50,546 bases of DNA from Ruthenibacterium sp. (GTDB lineage Bacteria > Bacillota > Clostridia > Oscillospirales > Ruminococcaceae): assembly GCA_020025235.1 (NCBI GenBank), contig JAHHSL010000008.1, positions 1 to 50,546 on the forward strand, in the 5' to 3' direction. Of this stretch, positions 1 through 8,834 are shown piece by piece. Both the position numbers and the translations under genes were made by a program. The notes beneath the pieces were generated by a model. The model did no database searches. It was not told where the DNA came from and saw nothing but the letters and a program-made list of their open reading frames with translations. Each line of letters opens with the position of its first letter. Position 1 is the stretch's first letter.

Positions 1-1049
1 TGAAGGAACTGGGTCTGGAAGTTCCGACCAATCAGGAAGAATTCTACAACATGCTCGTCAAAATGAAGGAAGCCTATCCGGACAGCTATCCTCTTGCGTT
101 CCGATCCTTCACAAGCGGCATGCGTCAGCTCCAGCAGCTTGCTGCAAACTTCGGCACCCGTTTCATGGACCCGAACGACAACATGCTGTATTATTCTTAT
201 GATTACGACACCAACGACTGGTTCTTCGGCGCAACCAGCGACGAATTCAAGGAGCTTGTCACCTTCTACAACAAGCTGTATGAAGAAGGCCTGCTTCTGC
301 CGAGCTTTATGACAGTGGACACCGCAGGCTGGGTCGAAGCCATGGCAAGCGGCACTTCCTTTGTCACCTACGACTATCTGAACCGCATCACAAGCCTGAC
401 CAAAGCAGGTGAAGAGACAAACAGCGATTTCAGCATCAACTACATGGCACCCCCTGCAATGGGTTCCAAGGGCAAGCCTGTCACCACTTTCTCTGCAAAC
501 GGCAAATACGGTTTTGTTGTTTCTGCCCTGAGCAAAAATCTGGATCAGATCCTCAAATACATCGACTGGATGTACACTGACGAAGCCATGGAACTTGTAA
601 GCTGGGGTGAAGAAGGCGTTTACGCCGACAAGCTGCCCGACGGCACATGGAAATGGCACGACGATGTTCTGGCAGACGGCTACGACATCCGCCGCGAACT
701 CGGCATGCAGAACTACGGCACTTACCTGCGCTTCGATTCGCAGTCCCAGATCAGCCAGTACGAGGTTTCCAGCCCGAACCTTGCACATGCATATTCGGCT
801 ACTCCCGCACACGAGCTGCCGGATCAGCCCTCTTTGAGCTACACCGAAGAAGAACGCAAAATCTTCGACACCATTGGTTCCAACGTCGGCACACATGTTT
901 CGGAAGAAATTTCCAAGTTCCTGCTTGGCAAACGCGATATGTCCGAGTGGGACGCCTATGTTGCCGAGATCGAGGAAATGGGTCTCGAGCAGCTGAAGGG
1001 CATTCAGATTTCCGCTTACGACCGTCTGCAGAAAGCCCTGAACAAATAA
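1..1049 (+). CDS. Sugar ABC transporter solute-binding protein, C-terminal part (5' truncated by window edge)
   Basis: The reading frame is open from the first bases of the window to a TAA at 1047-1049, giving about 348 residues; the lipoprotein signal and N-terminal lobe lie outside. The visible part starts KELGLEVPTNQEEFYNM, a phrase typical of family 1 extracellular solute-binding proteins of the LplA/LipO type, and continues with the aromatic-rich second lobe (DWFFGATSDEFKELVTFYNKLYEEGLL). The lipoprotein would sit on the outer face of the membrane and deliver an oligosaccharide to the permease pair encoded at 2102-3945. It is followed by a strong hairpin and then by an oxidoreductase gene. 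The family is clear from context and phrasing; the ligand is inferred to be a GlcNAc/GalNAc-containing glycan only because of the NagB and GH20 genes in the same operon. Confidence 0.88.
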   Translation, partial: KELGLEVPTNQEEFYNMLVKMKEAYPDSYPLAFRSFTSGMRQLQQLAANFGTRFMDPNDNMLYYSYDYDTNDWFFGATSDEFKELVTFYNKLYEEGLLLPSFMTVDTAGWVEAMASGTSFVTYDYLNRITSLTKAGEETNSDFSINYMAPPAMGSKGKPVTTFSANGKYGFVVSALSKNLDQILKYIDWMYTDEAMELVSWGEEGVYADKLPDGTWKWHDDVLADGYDIRRELGMQNYGTYLRFDSQSQISQYEVSSPNLAHAYSATPAHELPDQPSLSYTEEERKIFDTIGSNVGTHVSEEISKFLLGKRDMSEWDAYVAEIEEMGLEQLKGIQISAYDRLQKALNK

Positions 1050-1087
1050 AACGGCTTTCAGCGCAATTTGAATCAGCTTACTTCCAA

Positions 1088-1127
1088 CTGCCATGCAGGG
1101 GTGCTCATAACCCTGCATGGCAGTTTC
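1088..1127 (+). terminator. Intra-operon hairpin after the solute-binding protein gene
   Basis: A perfect 13-bp inverted repeat, CTGCCATGCAGGG (1088-1100) and CCCTGCATGGCAG (1111-1123), with a 10-nt loop and a short T-rich tail TTTCT. It lies 38 nt after the binding-protein stop and 7 nt before the ribosome site of the next gene. Such elements usually act as partial terminators or 3'-end mRNA stabilisers, giving excess binding protein over permease. Confidence 0.7.
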
Positions 1128-1143
1128 TAAAGGAGGGAAACGT

Positions 1144-2085
1144 ATGTTCCGCGTCGGAATGATCGGCGCCGGTCTGATCGCCCCGCGTCATATTGCCGCG
1201 GTCGCCGCACACCCCGATACCGTGCTTGCCGCGGTTGCAGATCTTTGCGAGGACCGCGCCCGCGCTGCCGCAGAGCCCTGCGGCGCTGCCGTGTACACCG
1301 ATTACCGTGTAATGCTCGATCAGGCAAAGCCCGATATCGTCATCATCAACCTGCCCCATGCCCTGCATGAGGCCTGTGTGCTTGCCTGTGCCGAACGGGG
1401 CATCCATATCCTTTTGGAAAAGCCGATGTCCGTTTCCTATGCATCGTGCCTGCGGATGATCGACGCCTGCAGGCGGAACCATGTTTTTCTGCAGATCGGT
1501 CACATCCAGCGCTATATGCCGCACAACCGCGCCGCGCGGATGCTGATTGAAAGCGGGAAGCTTGGCAGCCTTGTCATGCTGTGCGATCAGCGCACGATCA
1601 ACTATTTTGTACCGACACGCCCCGCGTGGTTTTTCCGGCGCGAAACGGCGGGCGGCGGCATCTGGATGAACTACGGCGCGCACTCGCTGGATAAATTGTG
1701 CTATCTGACAAACAGCCGTGTCGCCTCTGTCACCGGCAGCTGCACCTGGTGTGCGGAAAATGCCGATGTGGACGGAAGCGCACAGGTGCTTGCCCGCACG
1801 GAAAGCGGCGTGAGCGAAACGATCTCGCTGTGCGGATATTCGGTCGTTCCGCAGGACGAGACCATGATCTATCTTACAAACGGCTCTCTGCGCCTTCACA
1901 CCGGCCGGGGGCTGTGGCTTTCGCAGGGCGGCGAATACGTTCCCGTTGAAATCGACAGCAGCTATCTGCCGTTCAATGCGCAGTGGAACGATTTTATCGA
2001 AGGGATCCGGTGCGGTTGCCTTATGCACTGCAGCGGTGAATATGCCGCAGATATTATCCGACATATTGAATCCGTCTGGACATGA
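1144..2085 (+). CDS. Gfo/Idh/MocA family oxidoreductase (sugar dehydrogenase type)
   Basis: 313 residues. The N-terminus is a Rossmann fold with the dinucleotide motif GMIGAGLIAPRH at residues 5-16, and the family EKP signature is present (LLEKPMSVS). The C-terminal alpha/beta domain contains the GGGIWMNYGAHSLD region that carries substrate-binding residues in this family. NAD(P)-dependent oxidation, reduction or epimerisation of a sugar or sugar-like substrate is expected, but the substrate cannot be read from sequence. I chose ATG 1144 because AAAGGAGGGAAA lies just upstream; the ATG at 1117 sits inside the preceding hairpin. The gene is inside a transporter operon, so it probably acts on a component of the imported glycan. 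Some members with glycosidase activity (GH109) share this fold, an alternative I cannot exclude. Confidence 0.85.
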   Translation: MFRVGMIGAGLIAPRHIAAVAAHPDTVLAAVADLCEDRARAAAEPCGAAVYTDYRVMLDQAKPDIVIINLPHALHEACVLACAERGIHILLEKPMSVSYASCLRMIDACRRNHVFLQIGHIQRYMPHNRAARMLIESGKLGSLVMLCDQRTINYFVPTRPAWFFRRETAGGGIWMNYGAHSLDKLCYLTNSRVASVTGSCTWCAENADVDGSAQVLARTESGVSETISLCGYSVVPQDETMIYLTNGSLRLHTGRGLWLSQGGEYVPVEIDSSYLPFNAQWNDFIEGIRCGCLMHCSGEYAADIIRHIESVWT

Positions 2086-2101
2086 ACTGGGGGTCATCTT
2101 T

Positions 2102-3064
2102 TTGACAATTACAAAAAACAAACGCAAGGCGCAGAAGGATGCGTATTCCGCGCATCACAAAAAGCCGCTTGGTCAGCGCATCTGGCGCGACCGCTATCTT
2201 CTTTTGCTTTTCCTGCCGTGTCTGATCTATTTTATTTTATTCAAGTATGCTCCGATGTACGGCGCACTGGTAGCATTCAAGGATTTCAAGCCCTTTATCG
2301 GCTTTATGAAAAGCCCGTGGGTCGGGTTTGAGCATTTTCAGATGTTCTTCTCCTCCCCGGACTCATGGCGTCTGATCCGCAACACTTTGCTGCTCGGCCT
2401 TGATATCCTGCTGTGGAGCTTCCCGCTCCCGATCGTTTTTGCGCTCGCTCTAAACGAGATCCACAACACCAAATTCAAAAAAGCCGTTCAAAGCGTCAGC
2501 TACATGCCGCACTTCATCTCTGCGGTCGTCGTCTGCGGCATGGTCACCAGCTTTTTGGATCCGGTTCGCGGCGCTGTGAACCTGCTGATCAAGGTATTCG
2601 GCGGCAATGCCGTCAACTTCCTTGCAGAGCCCGCCTACTTCCGCACGATCTATGTTATTTCCGAAGTATGGCAGACCCTCGGCTGGAGCGGCATCGTTTA
2701 CCTTGCCGCTATTTCCGGCGTCGATCCCGGCTACTATGAAGCCGCCACGCTGGACGGTGCATCCCGTCTGCGTCAGATCTGGTCCATTACACTGCCGAGC
2801 ATTGCCCCGACGGTTGTTACCATGCTGATCCTGCGCGTCGGCCACGTTATGAACATGAATCTGGAAAAGGTTCTCCTGCTTCAGTCTCCTGTCACCTATG
2901 AGGTTTCGGACGTCATCACAACGTTTGTATACCGAAGCGGCATTTCCAACGGTCAGATCAGCTATTCCACCGCTGTCGGCCTATTCAGTTCGGTTGTAAA
3001 CCTGATATTGCTGGTGATCGCGAACACAGCATCGAAGCGCATTGCCGATACAGGCATCTTTTGA
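2102..3064 (+). CDS. Carbohydrate ABC transporter permease, LplB/UgpA type (CUT1)
   Basis: 320 residues from a TTG start. The first membrane segment follows RIWRDRYLLLLFLPCLIYFILF, the usual opening of LplB-type permeases, and the EAA loop that contacts the ATPase is seen as YYEAATLDGASRLRQIW-ITLPSI. Six membrane segments are expected. No ATG gives a sensible N-terminus: the frame extends upstream through the end of the oxidoreductase gene (ATG 2042 would overlap by 44 bases). TTG 2102 follows GGGGG with 9 nt spacing and leaves about 27 residues before the first helix, as in the family, so I prefer it. It forms a heteromeric channel with the next gene. No ATPase gene is in view, as is common for CUT1 systems that share one MsmK-like ATPase. 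Confidence 0.88.
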   Translation: MTITKNKRKAQKDAYSAHHKKPLGQRIWRDRYLLLLFLPCLIYFILFKYAPMYGALVAFKDFKPFIGFMKSPWVGFEHFQMFFSSPDSWRLIRNTLLLGLDILLWSFPLPIVFALALNEIHNTKFKKAVQSVSYMPHFISAVVVCGMVTSFLDPVRGAVNLLIKVFGGNAVNFLAEPAYFRTIYVISEVWQTLGWSGIVYLAAISGVDPGYYEAATLDGASRLRQIWSITLPSIAPTVVTMLILRVGHVMNMNLEKVLLLQSPVTYEVSDVITTFVYRSGISNGQISYSTAVGLFSSVVNLILLVIANTASKRIADTGIF

Positions 3065-3081
3065 TCGGGAGGATTCGGAAC

Positions 3082-3945
3082 ATGGTTACAAAAAAACAGC
3101 GTTTTCACATCATGGATTTCTTTCTTGGGATTTTCATGGTCATTATCATGGGTGCGATCCTGATCCCCTTCATCCACATGATCGCCGTTTCCCTTTCTTC
3201 CAACGGGCCGGTCATGCGCGGCGAGGTTTCGCTGTGGCCCAAGGGCTTTACATTCGATATGTATAAGCACATCATGCACGACAGCAAATTCTTTACCGCT
3301 TATTCCAATACGATCCAGTACACCCTGATCGGTACAACTATTTCTCTTGTCATCACCGCAATGGGCGCTTATGCCCTGAGCCGCAAAGAAATGGTCGGCA
3401 ACAAACTGTTCTCGATCATGATCACCATTACGATGTTCTTCGGCGGCGGCATGATCCCGACGTATCTCGTCGTCAAAAACTACGGCCTGCTTGATACGAT
3501 GTGGGCGGTGGTTCTGCCCGGTGCCGTAACGACATGGAACCTGATCGTCATGCGCAGCTTCTTTGATGCATTCCCGAAGGAAATCGTGGAATCCGGCATG
3601 GTGGACGGTCTGAACGACGCAGGCGTTTTCTTCCGTCTGGTTCTGCCCACCTCGAAAGCCGTTCTTGCAACGATCGGTCTTTACTATGCCGTCAGCCTGT
3701 GGAACGCATACTTCATCCCGTTCATTTATCTGAACAGCCCCGATCTGTATCCCCTTCAGGTCGTCCTGCAGCAGATGCTGACCGCCGGCATCTCCGAGGC
3801 AAGCGCCGTGGAAGATACGATGATCGTTGCCGAAACCATGAAATACGCCTGCGTTATCGTTGCGATCGCGCCGATCATGTGCGTATATCCGTTCCTGCAG
3901 AAATACTTTGTAAAGGGCGTGCTTGTCGGCTCCGTCAAGGGCTGA
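3082..3945 (+). CDS. Carbohydrate ABC transporter permease, LplC/YtcP type (CUT1)
   Basis: 287 residues with six predicted membrane segments. It opens MVTKKQRFHIMDFFLGIFMVII, has the Ser/Asn motif SLSSNGPVM in the first extracellular loop, and the EAA motif ESGMVDGLNDAGVFFRLVLPTSK. It ends FVKGVLVGSVKG, the characteristic tail of YtcP/LplC permeases. ATG 3082 is preceded by GGGAGG with 9 nt spacing; an upstream in-frame TTG at 3061 overlaps the previous stop and is less likely. It works with the permease at 2102-3064 and the binding protein at the window start. Confidence 0.9.
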   Translation: MVTKKQRFHIMDFFLGIFMVIIMGAILIPFIHMIAVSLSSNGPVMRGEVSLWPKGFTFDMYKHIMHDSKFFTAYSNTIQYTLIGTTISLVITAMGAYALSRKEMVGNKLFSIMITITMFFGGGMIPTYLVVKNYGLLDTMWAVVLPGAVTTWNLIVMRSFFDAFPKEIVESGMVDGLNDAGVFFRLVLPTSKAVLATIGLYYAVSLWNAYFIPFIYLNSPDLYPLQVVLQQMLTAGISEASAVEDTMIVAETMKYACVIVAIAPIMCVYPFLQKYFVKGVLVGSVKG

Positions 3946-3972
3946 TGCGCCGTAAACGAAAGGATCTTTATC

Positions 3973-4731
3973 ATGAAAACATTCCGCAAAGACGAACTTA
4001 CCGTCAAAATTTACGATACCCGCGCTGAATCCGGTCTGGACGCCGCGCGCGACGCCGCCGATCTGCTGCGCCGCCTGCTGGCAGAAAAAGAGAGCCTGCG
4101 CTGCATTTTTGCAGCCGCTCCCTCCCAGAACGAATTTCTGGATTCGCTGTGCAGCGAAGAAGGCATCGACTGGAGCCGCGTCACTGCATTCCACATGGAT
4201 GAATATGTGAAGCTCGACGCCGCTGCACCCCAGGGCTTCGGCAACTTCCTGCGCCGCCATATCTTCGACCGTCTGCCGTTTGCCGCTGTGAACTTCCTCA
4301 ACGGCAATGCAGAGGATATCGCGGCCGAATGTGCCCGCTACACCGCTTTGCTGAACGAAGCGCCCATCGACATCGTTTTCATGGGCATCGGCGAAAACGG
4401 ACACATCGCATTCAACGATCCCCCCGTTGCCGATTTTGACGACAAGGCTGCCGTCAAGGTGGTAAAGCTGGACGAGATCTGCCGCAACCAGCAGGTTCAC
4501 GACGGCTGCTTTGCAAAGCTTGAGGATGTTCCCACCCACGCTCTGACGCTGACCGTCCCGACCCTTGCAAACGTAAAGCACCAGTTCTGCATCGTTCCGG
4601 CTGCCACCAAGGCAAAAGCCGTGTATGACACCCTGAACGGCCCGATCGCCGTGAGCTGCCCGGCTTCGATCCTGCGCAGATGCCCCGGCGCAACCCTGTA
4701 TCTTGATTCCGACAGCGCTTCGCTGCTGTGA
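3973..4731 (+). CDS. nagB: Glucosamine-6-phosphate deaminase family (NagB-type)
   Basis: 252 residues, slightly shorter than E. coli NagB (266). The family motifs are FHMDEYV (residues 73-79, D76 aligning with the catalytic Asp72) and MGIGENGHIAFNDP (137-150). NagB converts glucosamine-6-phosphate into fructose-6-phosphate and ammonia in the cytosol. The general base motif reads G-E-N-G-H here, so the position equivalent to E. coli Asp141 is Glu, and the position equivalent to Glu148 is Asp (FNDP). These are conservative swaps seen in NagB-like paralogues, so a related amino-sugar phosphate, such as galactosamine-6-phosphate, is possible. The ribosome site is AAAGGA before ATG 3973. The gene sits between the permeases and the hexosaminidase, which supports amino-sugar catabolism. 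Confidence 0.85.
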   Translation: MKTFRKDELTVKIYDTRAESGLDAARDAADLLRRLLAEKESLRCIFAAAPSQNEFLDSLCSEEGIDWSRVTAFHMDEYVKLDAAAPQGFGNFLRRHIFDRLPFAAVNFLNGNAEDIAAECARYTALLNEAPIDIVFMGIGENGHIAFNDPPVADFDDKAAVKVVKLDEICRNQQVHDGCFAKLEDVPTHALTLTVPTLANVKHQFCIVPAATKAKAVYDTLNGPIAVSCPASILRRCPGATLYLDSDSASLL

Positions 4732-4756
4732 TCTTACAAGCGAAAGGGGTAATCCT

Positions 4757-6514
4757 ATGTCGATCCGCCTGATCCCGACGCCGCAGCGCTGCACGCTGCT
4801 TTCGTCGGATACCTGCATCAGTGAAAACACGCCCGTCATCCTGCAGACACCCGATGACGACGCGCGCCTGATCGCTGCTGCAAAAAAACTGTTTGCCCAT
4901 GTGGAAACCCGCAAAGGCGCCTATGCGCTGTATTCCGCAAACTTCTTTGCGTCCCGCTATGAATTCGGGCGCAGCGAAGGATACCTGCTGTGGATCCGCA
5001 GCGATACGCTTTCCCTTTGTGCGGATGACGCCCGCGGCCTTTTCTACGGCATGCAGACCATTCGCCAGTGGATGCGTATTCCGGAGCGTCCCGCCGTCGA
5101 GATCTGCGACTGGCCGGAGCTTTCCATGCGTTCCGATTACCTTGATATGCGCGGCATTTTCCCGAAATTTGAAAACGTGCTGCACTTCATCGAGGAAATG
5201 GCTGAATACAAATTCAATACGCTTGTGGTCGAATACGAAGATAAGCTGCCCCGCCCGCGCACCGAGTTCGTTGCAGAGCACGGCGCGCTCACGCCCGAGC
5301 AGCATCGTCAGATGATGCAGACCGCACACGAAAACTTTATTGATATCATCCCGCTGCAGCAGACCTTCGGTCATCTGGAATACGCGCTGAAGCTGCCCGA
5401 ATATCAGCATCTGCGCGAAGACCCCGCCGCCCCCGGCGAGCTGTGCCCGCTGCGCAAGGGCGCGTTCGAGCTTGCCTGCTCCCTGATCGAGGAGACGGCG
5501 GCAATGCATCCCGAATGTCAGTATCTGCATCTGGGCTGTGACGAGGTATGGAGCCTTGGGCACAGCGAGGAATGCCGCCAGAGCGGAAAAAGCCGCAGCG
5601 AGCTTGCGGTCGAATACATCAACCGCCTTGCTGAAAAAGTGCTTTCGCTGGGCAAAACGCCGATCGTCTGGCACGATATGTTTGCCAGCACGCGCAAAAA
5701 CGGGGCTATGGTGGCATCGGACGATCTTTCCGTGCTTTCCAAGCTGAACAAAAACGTGATCGTCGCCCTGTGGCTGTATTCGCCCACGCGCGTCAACTCG
5801 ATTGCACCTGCGGTGATCGAAACGCTCAATTCGCTTGGCATCCGCACCCTTCCGTGCTCGGCCACGCGCGCTGCCGACGGCAGTGTGTACCAGAACTATC
5901 CGTGCGTGGAACAGCGCCTGCGCAATATCGACGTATGGTGCGACGTGATCCGCCATTCCCGCTGCACGGGCATGGTCAACACCAACTGGTGCAGCACGTT
6001 CTCGCTGGGCAATCCGTACGGTCTGTTTGAAACAAGCCGCTACACCGCCTATTACGCCGCCGAACGCTGCTGGAACATAGACGCCGACACCTCCGATTTT
6101 CTCGGCCGCTTCCTGAGCGTCTATCACGGTGTGGAAAACCCGAAGATCATCACCGGCGCAGAAAGCCGCTATGACTACTATTCTTCCATGAACAGCTTTT
6201 TGCCGCAGGTGACGCGCAATGTGCAGACCGCACGTCTTGTCTCGCTGATGTACCGGCTGGAGCATGCCGTGCCCGTCAATGCCACGGTGTTCCGCGGCGA
6301 TTACTTTGCCGGCAGCGAAGTGGAGCTTTGCAGCCTGCGGGAACGCGCCGAAAAGAACTACGGTGCACTGGGACGCATTGAGCAGGAGCTGAAAGAGATC
6401 CTGCCCGAATTCCTGACGCCGGAGGATGCGGCGCTGTTCTATGAATCGCGCTGCTACGAAAACCGCCTGCACCGCCGCGAGCTGGAACGCATCCTCGGCA
6501 CATCCCTTGCCTGA
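4757..6514 (+). CDS. Glycoside hydrolase family 20 beta-N-acetylhexosaminidase
   Basis: 585 residues from ATG 4757, preceded by AAAGGGG. The N-terminal alpha/beta domain is followed by a TIM barrel starting near residue 120 (SMRSDYLDMRGIFPKFE). The catalytic pair is seen as HLGCDEVW, D262-E263; in GH20, Asp positions the substrate N-acetyl group and Glu is the acid. No signal peptide is visible, so the enzyme should be cytosolic and act on imported disaccharides or short oligosaccharides, releasing GlcNAc or GalNAc. Together with the transporter and NagB-type deaminase it makes a compact amino-sugar pathway. NagA and a sugar kinase are not in the window. It is the last gene of the operon and is followed by a terminator. 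Confidence 0.88.
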   Translation: MSIRLIPTPQRCTLLSSDTCISENTPVILQTPDDDARLIAAAKKLFAHVETRKGAYALYSANFFASRYEFGRSEGYLLWIRSDTLSLCADDARGLFYGMQTIRQWMRIPERPAVEICDWPELSMRSDYLDMRGIFPKFENVLHFIEEMAEYKFNTLVVEYEDKLPRPRTEFVAEHGALTPEQHRQMMQTAHENFIDIIPLQQTFGHLEYALKLPEYQHLREDPAAPGELCPLRKGAFELACSLIEETAAMHPECQYLHLGCDEVWSLGHSEECRQSGKSRSELAVEYINRLAEKVLSLGKTPIVWHDMFASTRKNGAMVASDDLSVLSKLNKNVIVALWLYSPTRVNSIAPAVIETLNSLGIRTLPCSATRAADGSVYQNYPCVEQRLRNIDVWCDVIRHSRCTGMVNTNWCSTFSLGNPYGLFETSRYTAYYAAERCWNIDADTSDFLGRFLSVYHGVENPKIITGAESRYDYYSSMNSFLPQVTRNVQTARLVSLMYRLEHAVPVNATVFRGDYFAGSEVELCSLRERAEKNYGALGRIEQELKEILPEFLTPEDAALFYESRCYENRLHRRELERILGTSLA

Positions 6515-6583
6515 TGAGGCAGTTTTAAAAAAGCTTATGTCTCCCCGCTTTGTGCGGTTTCTTACTTTTTCCAACACGCAACG

Positions 6584-6618
6584 GCCCGGCCTGCTCTGCA
6601 GTCCGGGCTTTTGCGTTT
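6584..6618 (+). terminator. Intrinsic terminator after the GH20 operon
   Basis: GCCCGG (6584-6589) pairs with CCGGGC (6603-6608), with an inner CTGC/GCAG stem, followed by TTTTGCGTTTTTT. Confidence 0.75.
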
Positions 6619-6626
6619 TTTGCGTC

Positions 6627-6655
6627 TTGCATATCCCTAAAAACTGTGGTACAGT
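6627..6655 (+). promoter_or_regulatory. Sigma-A type promoter of the S9 peptidase gene
   Basis: TTGCAT at 6627-6632, a 17-nt spacer, TACAGT at 6650-6655. The gene starts 46 nt further on, after ACGGAGGAT. Confidence 0.65.
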
Positions 6656-6700
6656 GCTTTTATAAGTTTTTACATTACCCAAGGAACGGAGGATCAAACC

Positions 6701-8686
6701 ATGAAACCGATCGAACTCAAGGATTTTCTCAATTACCGATATCTTTCCGCGCTGAAATACGCGCCCGGCGGCAAATCCGCCGCATTTGTTGTTTCCGTCT
6801 GCAATGAGGAGGAAAACACCTACGAAAGCCGCCTATGGCTGTATGAAAACAAGGCGCTTCGCCAGCTGACCGATCTTGGCAGCGAACGCAGCTTCTGCTG
6901 GGAGGATGGATCGCATCTGCTGTTCCCCGCAGTTCGTTCCGCAAAAGAGAAAAAGCGCAGAGAAGCCAAGGAGGCGTTCACCTCCTACTACCGCCTTGAC
7001 ATCCACGGCGGCGAAGCAGTGCACGCCTTCACCCTGCCCTTTGCCGCACAGTATCTGGAAAAGACAGATTGGGGCTATGCCGCGCTCGGTGATATCGACG
7101 CCGCCTTCCCCGATTATTACAAAATGACGCCCGAACAGCGCGAGGAAACCGCAAAGCACTACGAAGACGAAAAGGATTACGAGGTTCTGGACGAGATCCC
7201 GTTCTGGTTCAACGGCGCGGGCTTCACCAACAAGCACCGCACCGCGCTGTTCATTTACCGCGACGGCAGGACCGAGCGCATCACCGCCCCCGATTTTGAC
7301 ACGGAAAGCCTTGTGTGCATGGGCGATTTCGTCTATTTCTGCGGCACGCCGTTCAGCACCAAGCGCCCGCTGAAAAACGGCGTTCTGTATCGCCTGGATG
7401 TTCGCACGGGCGAAGTGGCACGCGTGGTGGAACGCCCCGAGCTTTCGATCGGCAGCCTGCAGCGCGCCGGCAGCCGCATCCTGCTGGCCGCTTGCGACTG
7501 TGAACGCTTCGGCGTCAACGAAAACAGCTGGGTCTATGCTTACGACCCCGCGGACGAAAGCTTCACCCTTGTACGGCGCGAGGAATACAACATGTACGGC
7601 AGCGTCGGCAGCGACTGCCGTTACGGCGGCGGCAGCAGCTGGCAGGCAAAGGGCGATGACCTTTACCACATTGCAACGCGCGAAGGCAATGCCGTTCTGC
7701 TGCGCCTTTCCCCGGACGGCGAAAGCACGCCCGTCATCACGAAAGAGGGCAGCATTGACGCGCTGGCACTTTCCGACGACGCCGACGAAGCCCTGCTGAT
7801 CGCCATGTATGATAACCGCCTGCAGGAGCTGTACCGCGCAGACCTTGCCGCCAAAACGGTGGAAAAGATCAGCAGCTTCAACGACGAAGCCCTGCGGGAC
7901 AGATATGTTGCACAGCCGCACAGCATGACGATCCAAAGCTGCGGATATGACATCGAAGGCTGGGTGCTTTTGCCGAAGGATTACGACCCCGCGAAGAAAT
8001 ATCCGGCTGTGCTTGATATCCACGGCGGCCCGAAAACCGTATACGGCCCGGTATTCTATCACGAAATGCAGCTGTGGGCAGGCATGGGCTATTTTGTATT
8101 CTTCTGCAACCCCAAGGGCGGCGACGGACGCGACAACGAATTTATGGATATCCGCGGCGATTACGGCGGAACCGATTACCGCAACATCATGGATTTCACG
8201 GATGCAGTGCTTGCCGCGTACCCGCAGATCGACCCCGCGCGCGTATGCGTCACCGGCGGCAGCTACGGCGGCTTTATGACGAACTGGATCATCGGCCACA
8301 CCGACCGCTTCTGCTGTGCCGCGGCACAGCGTTCGATCAGCAACTGGCTGAGCTTTCACGGCGTGAGCGATATCGGCTTTTACTTTGCGCCCGACCAGTG
8401 CGGCGCGGATTTCTTTGATGATCCCGAAAAGCTCTGGGCACATTCGCCGGTGCGCTATGCCGCCAGCGTGAAAACGCCCACGCTCTTCATCCATTCGGAC
8501 GAGGACTACCGCTGCCCGCTGGAGCAGGGGCTTCAGATGTACACCGCCCTTTGCGCGCGCGGCATCCCCGCACGCCTTGCCCTGTTCCACGGCGAAAACC
8601 ACGAGCTTTCCCGTTCGGGCAAGCCGAAGCATCGGGTGCGCCGCCTGACGGAGATCACCGATTGGTTTGAAAAGTACAGCAAATAA
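6701..8686 (+). CDS. S9 family serine peptidase (acylaminoacyl-peptidase / dipeptidyl-peptidase type)
   Basis: 661 residues. The N-terminal two thirds is a beta-propeller-like region (blades with repeated YRLD/LLRLSPDGE elements), and the C-terminal third is an alpha/beta hydrolase. The catalytic triad is readable: Ser521 in GGSYGGF, Asp600 in HSDEDYR and His634 in GENHEL. The oxyanion region precedes it (DIHGGPKTVYG). Members cleave short peptides, or acylated amino acids, from the N-terminus. No signal peptide is seen, so it is probably cytosolic. It has its own promoter and terminator and is monocistronic. The exact specificity (dipeptidyl, acylaminoacyl or oligopeptidase) cannot be assigned. 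Confidence 0.9.
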   Translation: MKPIELKDFLNYRYLSALKYAPGGKSAAFVVSVCNEEENTYESRLWLYENKALRQLTDLGSERSFCWEDGSHLLFPAVRSAKEKKRREAKEAFTSYYRLDIHGGEAVHAFTLPFAAQYLEKTDWGYAALGDIDAAFPDYYKMTPEQREETAKHYEDEKDYEVLDEIPFWFNGAGFTNKHRTALFIYRDGRTERITAPDFDTESLVCMGDFVYFCGTPFSTKRPLKNGVLYRLDVRTGEVARVVERPELSIGSLQRAGSRILLAACDCERFGVNENSWVYAYDPADESFTLVRREEYNMYGSVGSDCRYGGGSSWQAKGDDLYHIATREGNAVLLRLSPDGESTPVITKEGSIDALALSDDADEALLIAMYDNRLQELYRADLAAKTVEKISSFNDEALRDRYVAQPHSMTIQSCGYDIEGWVLLPKDYDPAKKYPAVLDIHGGPKTVYGPVFYHEMQLWAGMGYFVFFCNPKGGDGRDNEFMDIRGDYGGTDYRNIMDFTDAVLAAYPQIDPARVCVTGGSYGGFMTNWIIGHTDRFCCAAAQRSISNWLSFHGVSDIGFYFAPDQCGADFFDDPEKLWAHSPVRYAASVKTPTLFIHSDEDYRCPLEQGLQMYTALCARGIPARLALFHGENHELSRSGKPKHRVRRLTEITDWFEKYSK

Positions 8687-8700
8687 CCGCATGCACTTTC

Positions 8701-8734
8701 TGCGCCCTCTTTTCTGCAAGAGGGCGCATTTTTT
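8701..8734 (+). terminator. Intrinsic terminator after the S9 peptidase gene
   Basis: A perfect 11-bp stem TGCGCCCTCTT (8701-8711) with AAGAGGGCGCA (8718-8728), a 6-nt loop and a TTTTTT tail. Confidence 0.92.
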
Positions 8735-8756
8735 GCCCGCCGTCCCGGGTTCGCGA

Positions 8757-8785
8757 TTGACAATCCGGACGCGGATTGCTATACT
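8757..8785 (+). promoter_or_regulatory. Promoter of ptsI-ptsH
   Basis: TTGACA at 8757-8762, a 17-nt spacer, TATACT at 8780-8785. The leader to the ptsI start is about 130 nt. Confidence 0.8.
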
Positions 8786-8834
8786 GAATGCACAATAATC
8801 CTGCACGTTCCGGCGCTTTCTGCCCCGTGTCAGC

